64,000 bases of DNA from CAIVVT01 sp963823095 (GTDB taxonomy: Bacteria > Acidobacteriota > Terriglobia > Bryobacterales > Bryobacteraceae): assembly GCA_963823095.1 (NCBI GenBank), contig CAWGKI010000006.1, positions 554,967 through 618,966 on the forward strand. The letters are read 5' to 3'. The notes below the pieces were generated by a model. The model worked only from the letters and a program-made list of their open reading frames with translations, had not been told where the DNA came from and made no database searches. The position numbers and the translations under genes are program-made. The number at the start of each line of letters is the position of its first letter. The stretch's first letter is position 1. Below, in pieces: positions 57,481 through 64,000 of this stretch.

Positions 57481-58956
57481 ATGACCCGGCCCCTGGACAC
57501 TCGCTTTTTCGGCCATCCGATCGGCCTATCCACCCTTTTCTTCACCGAGATGTGGGAGCGCTTCGGCTACTACGGGATGCGCGCCTTGCTCATCCTGTTT
57601 CTGGTCGCGCCCGTTTCCGGCGGCGGCATGGGGCTCGACGTCTTGACGGCGGGTTCCATCTACGGCCTCTACACGGCGTCTGTCTATTTGTGGAGCCTCC
57701 CCGGCGGGTGGCTGGCCGACCGCTTCCTGGGTCAGCGCAAGGCTGTTCTCTACGGCGGCATTCTGATCGCGATCGGATATCTGATGCTGGCCGCGACGAA
57801 CGCTGGGGTGTTCTACGCGGGCCTGTGCGTGGTGGTCGCGGGCACGGGTCTGCTGAAGCCCAACATCAGCACCATCGTCGGGCAGATCTACGGGCCCAGC
57901 GACCCGCGCCGCGATAGCGGGTTCTCCATTTTCTACATGGGCATCAACGTGGGAGCCACCATCGCTCCACTGATCTGCGGTTATGTCGGACAGAGGATCA
58001 ACTGGCATTGGGGTTTCGCGATTTCGGGCGTCTGCATGGCGCTCGGCGTCGTTCAATACTGGTTCGGTCAGCGCCACCTGGGCGAAGCCGGATTGCATCC
58101 AGTGGAGCCGGCGAGTCCACAGGAAGCGGTCTCGCAGCGCAGGTGGCTGCGAAGTGGCGTGCTGGTCGTGCTCGCGGTTGCGGCCGCGATGACCGTTCTC
58201 CATCTCAGCGGGGTCCTGCCTCTCACCGCGCTGCTGTTGGTGAACGCGTTGGGCGTGTTGTTGCTGGTGATTGTTGCAGTGCTGTTCGCCTGGATGCTGC
58301 TGGGCGGAGACTGGACGCCGGTGGAGAGGAAGCGCCTGGCGGCGATTCTGGTGCTCTTCATCGCCGCGTCGCTGTTCTGGTCGGCATTCGAGCAAGCCGG
58401 CTCGTCGCTCAACCTCTTCGCGGAACGCAGCACCGACAATCACATTCTCGGGTTCGCCTTCCCGTCGAGCTGGTTCCAGTCGCTGAATTCGTTCTTCATC
58501 GTCGCGGTCGCGCCCATGCTCGCATGGCTCTGGCTGAGGCTCGGATCGCGCCAACCCTCCGCCCCCGCCAAGTTCGCATTAGGACTGGTCTTCGTTGGCT
58601 TGGGATACGTCGTGCTCTTCTTTGGAGCAACTCTCAGCGCGGGTGGAGCGAAGGTTACGCCGCTGTTCCTGATGGTCACCTACCTCTGCCATACTGTCGG
58701 CGAGTTGTGTCTGAGCCCGGTCGGCCTGAGCGCTATCACGAAGCTCGCGCCGGTCCGCATAGGCAGCCTGATGATGGGCGTATGGTTCGTCTCCATCTCG
58801 GTGGGCAACTACCTGGGCGGACGCCTCGCGTCGGTCTACGGAGCGCTGCCGGTGCCGGTCTTGTTCGGGCTCGTCGCCGGGTTCAGCATTGTGGCTGGAT
58901 TATGTCTGTTCGTGATCGCAAAGCCCGTTACGCGGTTGATGGGTGGAGTGAAGTAG
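57481..58956 (+). CDS. Proton-dependent oligopeptide transporter (POT/PTR2 family)
   Basis: This 491-residue symporter has about 14 membrane segments. The proton-coupling ExxER motif is in LFFTEMWERFGYYGMRALLI at about residues 18-37. PTR2 signatures follow: GGWLADRFLGQRKAVLYGGI and FSIFYMGINVGATIAPLICG. The second half has the PTR2 FWSAFEQAGSSLNLFAERST and GELCLSPVGLSAITKLAP. It imports di- and tripeptides, which fits the several exported peptidases of the window. It is monocistronic. Confidence 0.95.
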   Translation: MTRPLDTRFFGHPIGLSTLFFTEMWERFGYYGMRALLILFLVAPVSGGGMGLDVLTAGSIYGLYTASVYLWSLPGGWLADRFLGQRKAVLYGGILIAIGYLMLAATNAGVFYAGLCVVVAGTGLLKPNISTIVGQIYGPSDPRRDSGFSIFYMGINVGATIAPLICGYVGQRINWHWGFAISGVCMALGVVQYWFGQRHLGEAGLHPVEPASPQEAVSQRRWLRSGVLVVLAVAAAMTVLHLSGVLPLTALLLVNALGVLLLVIVAVLFAWMLLGGDWTPVERKRLAAILVLFIAASLFWSAFEQAGSSLNLFAERSTDNHILGFAFPSSWFQSLNSFFIVAVAPMLAWLWLRLGSRQPSAPAKFALGLVFVGLGYVVLFFGATLSAGGAKVTPLFLMVTYLCHTVGELCLSPVGLSAITKLAPVRIGSLMMGVWFVSISVGNYLGGRLASVYGALPVPVLFGLVAGFSIVAGLCLFVIAKPVTRLMGGVK

Positions 58957-59030
58957 CGTTCCGCTCGATCGCGGAATCGCCATCGAGTTCCACCGTCGGA
59001 TGACGGCGGGAAGGATAAAATAGGACGAAC

Positions 59031-59300
59031 ATGGCGCGGAAACAGCACTCCGGTCCCGATACTCCCACGTTCGAGCAGAACCTCGACCGTCTGGAGGGCA
59101 TCGTCAAACGGCTCGAAGAGGCCGAGCTGCCGCTCGAGGAGGCATTGAAGCTGTTCGAAGAGGGGACTGCTCTCAGCGCGGGCTGCCGCCAACAGCTCGA
59201 AGAGGCCGAACACCGCGTCGAGATACTGACCAGGAAGGCGAGCGGCATGGTTGCCGAGCCGCTGCACGATCCTTCGGCCGAGGAGCCGCCAGAAGCGTGA
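59031..59300 (+). CDS. xseB: Exodeoxyribonuclease VII small subunit
   Basis: This 89-residue helical protein has the XseB pattern FEQNLDRLEGIVKRLEEAEL, LPLEEALKLFEEG and LEEAEHRVEILTRK. It forms the exonuclease VII complex with XseA, whose gene is not in the window. Its stop overlaps the ispA GTG (GTGA), and the chain of overlaps continues through nadK and the symporter, so this is the first visible gene of a long operon. Confidence 0.95.
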   Translation: MARKQHSGPDTPTFEQNLDRLEGIVKRLEEAELPLEEALKLFEEGTALSAGCRQQLEEAEHRVEILTRKASGMVAEPLHDPSAEEPPEA

Positions 59301-60181
59301 ACACACAGTCGATGACCATCAAAGCGTATCTGGCCGATTGCGCCCGGCAGGTGGACGCCGAACTGGACAAGATCATGCCTGCGGAGTCCGCTCCGCCTGA
59401 GTCGATCCACAAGGCCATGCGCTACAGCCTGTTTGCGGGTGGGAAGCGCATCCGGCCAGTGCTGTGCATGGAGGCGGCGCGCGCCGCCGTAGGGCATGAG
59501 GTCGCGGGCGTGACAACGGTCGCGTGCTCGCTGGAACTGATCCACACCTATTCGTTGATCCACGACGATCTGCCCGCGCTGGACAACGACGACCTGCGCC
59601 GGGGACGCCCGACGTGTCACAAAGTCTTTGGCGAAGCGATGGCGATTCTGGCGGGCGACGGACTGCTCACGTATGCATTCGAGGTCCTGGCCATGCATGG
59701 CAGCGCCCGCCTGGTCGAGGAACTCGCGCGAGCCTCCGGTACCGTAGGCGGGATGATCGCGGGCCAAGTGCACGACATCGAGGGAGAACACCTGCCCCCG
59801 ACCGATGAGCTACTCGAACGGATTCATCGGGCCAAGACCGGCGCACTGCTCAAGGCCAGCGTCCGCATGGGCGCCCTGTATGCGAACGCGCCCGAACGGA
59901 AGCTCTCCGCGCTGTCCCGCTATGGATCGCACATCGGCCTGGCGTTCCAGATCGTCGACGACATCCTCGACGTGGTCCAATCCTCGGAAGCCCTTGGCAA
60001 GACTGCGGGCAAGGACGCCGCTCAGCACAAGATCACATTCCCGGCCGTTTATGGTTTAGAGCAATCCCGGGAAATGGCCGAGAAGGAGCGTCAGCGCGCG
60101 CACGAATCGCTTGAGGAGTTCGGAGATTCGGCGCAGCGCCTGCGGGAACTCGCCGACCTGATCGTCGAGCGCAAAGCATGA
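59297..60181 (+). CDS. ispA: Farnesyl/geranyl diphosphate synthase
   Basis: This 294-residue trans-prenyl synthase condenses IPP with allylic diphosphates. It starts at a GTG. The first aspartate-rich motif is SLIHDDLPALDNDDLRRGRP and the second is FQIVDDILDVVQSS; GGKRIRPVLCMEAAR binds IPP. Length and motifs fit IspA. In many bacteria xseB-ispA is followed by dxs; here tlyA follows directly with an ATGA overlap. Confidence 0.95.
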   Translation: MNTQSMTIKAYLADCARQVDAELDKIMPAESAPPESIHKAMRYSLFAGGKRIRPVLCMEAARAAVGHEVAGVTTVACSLELIHTYSLIHDDLPALDNDDLRRGRPTCHKVFGEAMAILAGDGLLTYAFEVLAMHGSARLVEELARASGTVGGMIAGQVHDIEGEHLPPTDELLERIHRAKTGALLKASVRMGALYANAPERKLSALSRYGSHIGLAFQIVDDILDVVQSSEALGKTAGKDAAQHKITFPAVYGLEQSREMAEKERQRAHESLEEFGDSAQRLRELADLIVERKA

Positions 60182-60936
60182 AGCAAGGCCGCCAGCGTAT
60201 CGACCAATTGCTTGTCGCGCGGAATCTGGCGGAGTCTCGCGAAAAAGCGCAGGCGCTCTTACTGGCCGGCGAGGTATTGGTCAACGGCCAGAAGGTGACC
60301 AAAGCCGGCGCGCCCGTGGACGAGACCGCATCGATTGAAGTGCTGGCGCGGATGCCCTGGGTGAGCCGCGGCGGCTATAAGATGCTGGGCGCGCTGGAAC
60401 ACTGGGGCATCGACGTGACCGGGCGCGTGTGTGTGGACGTCGGCTCTTCGACGGGTGGATTCACCGATTGCCTGTTGCAGCACGGCGCCGCCCGCGTGCA
60501 CTGCGTGGACGTCGGAGCCGGGCAGTTGCACTGGAAGCTGCGGACCGATCCGCGCGTGGTGGTCCACGAGGGCGTCAACGCGCGCTACCTGGAGCCGGCG
60601 CTGCTGGGAGAACAAGTTGGGCTGGCGGTGTGCGACGTCAGCTTCATCTCTGTTACACTCATTCTCCCGATGCTGCCTCCGCTGCTCCTGCCGGATGGCG
60701 AAATAATCGTTCTGGTGAAGCCGCAGTTTGAAGTCGGCCGCGAACAAGTGGGACGTGGAGGCATCGTTCGCGACCCCGCGCTGCACGAAGCGGTCTGCCG
60801 GAAAGCGGAAGACGCGGCGCGAATGTTAGGCTTCCAGACAAGCCTGATGGAAAGCCCGCTGCCCGGCGCTGAGGGTAATAAGGAATTCCTGCTATATGGA
60901 ACCGGTCGTCACAGTCGGGATCATAGCGAAGCCTGA
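60178..60936 (+). CDS. tlyA: TlyA-family rRNA (cytidine-2'-O)-methyltransferase
   Basis: This 252-residue protein has an N-terminal S4 RNA-binding domain (QRIDQLLVARNLAESREKAQ, LLLAGEVLVNGQKVTKAG). An FtsJ-like methyltransferase domain follows, with the SAM loop VCVDVGSSTGGFTDCLLQHG and the catalytic region VCDVSFISVTLILPML, then LVKPQFEVGREQVGRGGIVR. TlyA methylates 16S and/or 23S rRNA; homologues have also been called haemolysins. It overlaps ispA by 4 bases and nadK by 41 bases. Confidence 0.93.
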   Translation: MKQGRQRIDQLLVARNLAESREKAQALLLAGEVLVNGQKVTKAGAPVDETASIEVLARMPWVSRGGYKMLGALEHWGIDVTGRVCVDVGSSTGGFTDCLLQHGAARVHCVDVGAGQLHWKLRTDPRVVVHEGVNARYLEPALLGEQVGLAVCDVSFISVTLILPMLPPLLLPDGEIIVLVKPQFEVGREQVGRGGIVRDPALHEAVCRKAEDAARMLGFQTSLMESPLPGAEGNKEFLLYGTGRHSRDHSEA

Positions 60937-61756
60937 CGTCCGCCAAACCGAGGAGTTGCTGCCCGCCCTGTTGGAATGGCTCGCCGCGCGGAACGTGTCG
61001 GTGCGGCTGGACCGGGACGCCGCTGGCTACCTGGGCAGCGAGGGATTGGACCGCGAGCGCGTTCCCGACGACTGCCAACTCGTGATCGTCCTCGGCGGCG
61101 ACGGGACATTGCTCGCCGCGGCGCGCGCCATCGGCGGACGCGACATTCCGCTCTTCGCGGTAAACCTGGGCGGCCTCGGCTTCCTCACGGCCATCAGCGT
61201 CGAGGAGTTGTTCCCCGAACTCGAACGGGCACTGCGAAACGAGCATCGTATCGCCCGCCGCCGTATGCTCTCGTGCGAGGTGCAGCGCGATGGAGAGATC
61301 GTAGCGAGCTTCGATGCGTTGAACGACGTGGTGATCACCAAGGGCCAAATTGCCCGCATGATCGATCTGGTCTGCAACGTCGATGCCCACTTCGTCTGCC
61401 GCTACAAGGCCGACGGATTGATCATCTCCACGGCAACGGGTTCCACCGCGTACTCGTTGTCGGCCGGCGGCCCCATTGTCTTCCCCTCAGTTGCAGCTCT
61501 TTGCATCACACCGATTTGTCCCCATACGCTGACGAACCGGCCCGTGCTCGTGTCGGATTCGAGTGTGATTCAAGTTCTGAACCTTGCGACAAGTGGAGAT
61601 GCCCATCTGACCATCGACGGCCAGGTCGGCGCGCCGCTGCGCGAGCAGGATCGTGTCGTGTGCCGGAGCTCGCAAAAAACCGTCAGCCTGATTCGTCCGC
61701 CGCGCATGCTTTTCTTCGATGTGCTGCGTCAAAAACTCAAGTGGGGTGAGCGTTGA
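60896..61756 (+). CDS. nadK: NAD kinase
   Basis: NadK phosphorylates NAD to NADP with ATP. The 286 residues contain the diphosphate-binding GGDGTLLAAAR, NLGGLGFLTAI, ALNDVVITKG and the glycine-rich STATGSTAYSLSAGGPIV. The ATG at 60896 lies inside tlyA; a ribosome site is not clear, which suits translational coupling. Its stop overlaps the TTG of the symporter gene. Confidence 0.95.
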   Translation: MEPVVTVGIIAKPDVRQTEELLPALLEWLAARNVSVRLDRDAAGYLGSEGLDRERVPDDCQLVIVLGGDGTLLAAARAIGGRDIPLFAVNLGGLGFLTAISVEELFPELERALRNEHRIARRRMLSCEVQRDGEIVASFDALNDVVITKGQIARMIDLVCNVDAHFVCRYKADGLIISTATGSTAYSLSAGGPIVFPSVAALCITPICPHTLTNRPVLVSDSSVIQVLNLATSGDAHLTIDGQVGAPLREQDRVVCRSSQKTVSLIRPPRMLFFDVLRQKLKWGER

Positions 61757-62985
61757 GGAAGCCTTCCCTAACGGCCTGGATCTTCATTGCAATGGTAGTG
61801 GGTGTGCTTTTCGGGCAGTTCTTTCCCGAAGCCGCACGCCACCTGACTCCGGTCAGCAATATGTTCCTGCGCCTGATCAAGTCGATCATCGCACCTTTGC
61901 TTTTCGGGGCCCTGGTTTACGGTATCGCCGGATCGGGCAGCGCCAAAGCCATGGGGCGTATCGGCGTGAAGGCGATCGTCTACTTTGAAATCGCCACCAC
62001 CGCCGCATTGTTCATCGGTCTTGGCGCGGTGAACCTGGTACGCCCCGGCGAAGGCGTCACTCTCCAGAAGGGCGCCCAGGCGGCTCTTCCTCAGGCGCAG
62101 ACGACGTTCGCAAGCGTTTTGGAGCACGTCTTTCCGGCGAGCGTCGTAGATGCCATGGCGCGGGGTGAGGTGCTGCAACTCGTTGTCTTCTGCTTCATCT
62201 TCGGTTCGGCCTGCATCGCGGTGGGAGAGCAGGCGCGGCCCGTGGTGGAATTCTGCAAGTCGCTGGTCGAGGTAATGTTCGCCTACACGAAGTATGTGAT
62301 GTGGTTCGCCCCGCTGGGCGTGGGCGCGGCCATCGCCGCCACCATCGGGGCGAACGGCATCGGGGTTTTGTATGGGCTCGGCAAGCTGGTTGTGACCCTG
62401 TACGCTTCGTTGCTCGTCTTCGTGGTCGTGGTCCTCGGCGCGGTCGTCGCCATCTTCCGGATTCCGCTGGCCCGTTTCTTCCGGGCCGTGAAGGACCCCT
62501 TTCTGCTGGCCTTCACAACGGCATCCAGCGAGGCGGCCTTCCCGACTGCGATGCAAAACATGGAGCGCTTCGGCGTGCCGAAGCACATCGTCAGTTTCGT
62601 GCTCCCGACGGGCTACAGTTTCAACCTCGACGGCTCGACGCTGTACCTTTCCGTCGCCAGCATCTTCATCGCCCAAGCCGCGGGAATACACATGACGTTA
62701 GGGCAGCAGCTCATGATGATGCTGACGTTGATGCTCACGAGCAAGGGCGTAGCCGGAGTGCCGCGAGGGGCGCTGGTGATCCTGACCGGCGCGCTCGCAA
62801 CGTTCGGCCTGCCGGCGGAAGGGATCTTTCTGCTGCTGGGCATCGATACAGTAATGGACATGGCGCGAACTTCGGTGAACGTGCTGGGCAATTGCCTGGC
62901 ATCCGCGGTTGTGGCGCGATGGGAGGGCTACGACCTGACGCCATTGGCGGAGGCTCCCGCTCCTCTTGCCGCGCCGGCGGATTAG
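61753..62985 (+). CDS. Dicarboxylate/amino acid:cation symporter (DAACS family)
   Basis: This 410-residue transporter starts at a TTG overlapping the nadK stop (TTGA). Family motifs are present: FTTASSEAAFPTAMQNMERF (the serine-rich hairpin) and PTGYSFNLDGSTLYLSVASI, then DTVMDMARTSVNVLGNCLAS for sodium and substrate binding. It resembles GltP/DctA proteins that import glutamate, aspartate or C4-dicarboxylates. Cotranscription with nadK is probably incidental. Confidence 0.94.
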   Translation: MRKPSLTAWIFIAMVVGVLFGQFFPEAARHLTPVSNMFLRLIKSIIAPLLFGALVYGIAGSGSAKAMGRIGVKAIVYFEIATTAALFIGLGAVNLVRPGEGVTLQKGAQAALPQAQTTFASVLEHVFPASVVDAMARGEVLQLVVFCFIFGSACIAVGEQARPVVEFCKSLVEVMFAYTKYVMWFAPLGVGAAIAATIGANGIGVLYGLGKLVVTLYASLLVFVVVVLGAVVAIFRIPLARFFRAVKDPFLLAFTTASSEAAFPTAMQNMERFGVPKHIVSFVLPTGYSFNLDGSTLYLSVASIFIAQAAGIHMTLGQQLMMMLTLMLTSKGVAGVPRGALVILTGALATFGLPAEGIFLLLGIDTVMDMARTSVNVLGNCLASAVVARWEGYDLTPLAEAPAPLAAPAD

Positions 62986-63018
62986 CTCCTTTCGCGCCGG
63001 AAGGATACTGGTGAAGAA

Positions 63019-63780
63019 GTGAAACTTGGTGCAGTCACCTACAACGTCCTGAAGGACTGGGACGTCGAGACGATCATTCGCAATCTGGAGGCCTCGGGAT
63101 TCGAGGCGGTCGAATTGCGGACCGGCCACAAGCACGGCGTCGAACCGTCGCTCGGCGTCGAAGAGCGGTCGAAGGTGAAAGAGCGCTTCGCACGCAGCAA
63201 AGTCCGCCTGCTCAGCCTGGGCTCCACCTGCGAGTTCCACTCGGCCGACCCGGCGATTCGCCGCAACAACATTGAAGAGGGAAAACGTTTTGTCGATCTG
63301 GCGCGCGACATTGGCGCATTGGGCGTGAAGGTGCGGCCGAACGGCTTTCCCGCGGGCGTTTCCCGCGATGAGACGATTCGCAATATCGGGCTGAGCCTGA
63401 AGGAATTGGGCGACTACGCGCACGTGCGCGGTATCGAGATCTGGCTGGAAGTGCACGGCGCGGAAACGCAAATGCCGCCGGTCTGCGCGGCAATCATGAA
63501 AGCCACGGACCATGCCTCGGTAGGCCTGTGCTGGAACTCGAATCCGACCGACATCATGAATGGCAGCGTGCGGCAGTCCTTCGATCTGTTGCGGCCCTGG
63601 ATCCGCAATGCGCATATCAACGAACTGGCCGACGACCGTTATCCGTGGCGCGAGTTGTTCACGCTGCAGCGCGCGAGCGGCTACGACCGCTACACGCTGT
63701 GCGAGTGCCAGGAGAGCAAGGAGCCCGAGCGCTTCCTGCGCTGGTACAGAGCGCTGTGGAGGGAGTTGAACCGGGCATGA
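63019..63780 (+). CDS. Sugar phosphate isomerase/epimerase (xylose isomerase-like TIM barrel)
   Basis: This 253-residue protein starts at a GTG at 63019. The AP endonuclease-2/TIM-barrel pattern is visible: KLGAVTYNVLKDWDVETIIR at the start, SGFEAVELRTGHKHGV, RGIEIWLEVHGAETQMPPVC with the metal Glu, and HASVGLCWNSNPTDI. Near the end RNAHINELADDRYPWRELF supplies the His. It probably isomerises or epimerises a keto-sugar or inositol derivative. The downstream M14 peptidase overlaps it by 4 bases. Confidence 0.88.
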   Translation: MKLGAVTYNVLKDWDVETIIRNLEASGFEAVELRTGHKHGVEPSLGVEERSKVKERFARSKVRLLSLGSTCEFHSADPAIRRNNIEEGKRFVDLARDIGALGVKVRPNGFPAGVSRDETIRNIGLSLKELGDYAHVRGIEIWLEVHGAETQMPPVCAAIMKATDHASVGLCWNSNPTDIMNGSVRQSFDLLRPWIRNAHINELADDRYPWRELFTLQRASGYDRYTLCECQESKEPERFLRWYRALWRELNRA

Positions 63781-64000
63781 GGCGCGCCTTTTCTCTTCTT
63801 GCGTCTCTCCTTGCGGGCGCAGTCCTGCCGGCTCTCCTACTGTGCGGCGCTCCGCCGGATCCCTCTTCGTTCCTGGGCCATCCGATCGGCCAGGACAAAG
63901 CCGCCGTGGAGTGGTCGCAAGTGATTGCTTACTTCCACGCGCTGGAGAAAGGCAGCGACCGCGTCCATGTCGTTGAATACGGTCGCTCCACGGATGGCCG
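63777..64000 (+). CDS. M14 zinc carboxypeptidase-like protein, 5' end only
   Basis: The ATG at 63777 overlaps the previous stop as ATGA. A signal peptide (FSLLASLLAGAVLPALLLCG) is followed by SFLGHPIGQDKAAVEWSQVI and AYFHALEKGSDRVHVVEYGR, the usual opening of acidobacterial M14 peptidases, which continues STDG at the window edge. Only 74 codons are visible and the zinc ligands lie beyond the edge. Confidence 0.75.
   Translation, partial: MRRAFSLLASLLAGAVLPALLLCGAPPDPSSFLGHPIGQDKAAVEWSQVIAYFHALEKGSDRVHVVEYGRSTDG

Noticed and set aside
57526..58554. 342-codon minus-strand frame opposite the POT transporter
   Set aside because: Typical reverse shadow with Glu/Arg/His bias; the POT motifs are unequivocal on the plus strand.
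61768..63615. Two 300-codon minus-strand frames opposite the symporter and epimerase
   Set aside because: Both are shadows of plus-strand genes that form an overlapping operon.

Overview
The window looks like a chromosomal segment of an acidobacterium, probably of the Solibacter/Bryobacter type. This is inferred from lineage-typical families rather than a marker gene: an ADOP (MacB-like) permease paired with a PadR regulator, two VWFA-related acidobacterial proteins, a helix-turn-helix/FG-GAP membrane protein, an S46 peptidase, secreted GH39 and GH43 enzymes, and high GC throughout. I found no rRNA, tRNA or CRISPR array.

Layout. 0-4.9 kb: end of an ADOP/PadR transport operon, a decayed tyrosine recombinase, a P-loop kinase coupled to an LTXXQ/Spy-like exported protein, and a TetR regulator. 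5-12.6 kb: S46 dipeptidyl peptidase, an ATC-hydrolase-like protein, a membrane protein fused to a peroxiredoxin-like domain, a lipoprotein and the HTH/FG-GAP protein. 12.6-15.2 kb: opcA-zwf (oxidative pentose phosphate entry). 15.6-18.7 kb: a ten-cysteine exported protein, a membrane thioredoxin-fold protein and a VWFA protein. 18.9-29.9 kb: GH39, receiver-like protein, rubrerythrin, an exported enolase-superfamily enzyme, aconitase, MNT/HEPN remnants, DinB, a BrnT/BrnA module, a DnaC-like loader and a fatty-acid desaturase. 30-43.4 kb: a cell-surface zone with O-antigen ligase-like, FecR, membrane J-domain, TPR and zinc-ribbon proteins, an orphan UpxY-type NusG, DegT aminotransferase, SIS isomerase, APC permease and a PA2779/C39 peptidase/TPR-barrel operon. 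43.9-49.9 kb: second VWFA protein, a RAYT-type transposase, a complete group II intron with its maturase, and about 1 kb without a convincing gene. 49.9-59 kb: an M16 peptidase pair, an NTF2-like lipoprotein, GH43, free methionine-(R)-sulfoxide reductase, NIPSNAP, threonine dehydrogenase and a POT peptide transporter. 59-64 kb: an overlapping chain xseB-ispA-tlyA-nadK-symporter-epimerase-M14 peptidase.

Two themes cut across the map. First, many genes carry isolated one-base indels while keeping their motifs. The aconitase gene alone has six, each readable as one extra base, and the densest zone is 20.8-25.8 kb. That pattern suggests sequence error at least as much as gene decay, so 'broken' calls here need care. 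Second, intergenic regions carry palindromic repeats of at least two families (three copies of one, two full copies plus fragments of the other). Together with the RAYT transposase they suggest a REP/REPtron-like system.

The best candidates for undescribed biology are the Cys-rich/thioredoxin/VWFA locus (15.6-18.7 kb), the cytoplasmic-J-domain/extracytoplasmic-domain membrane protein with its FecR, TPR and ligase neighbours (30-34.7 kb), the PA2779/C39/TPR-barrel operon (40.8-43.4 kb), and the repeat families with their RAYT.
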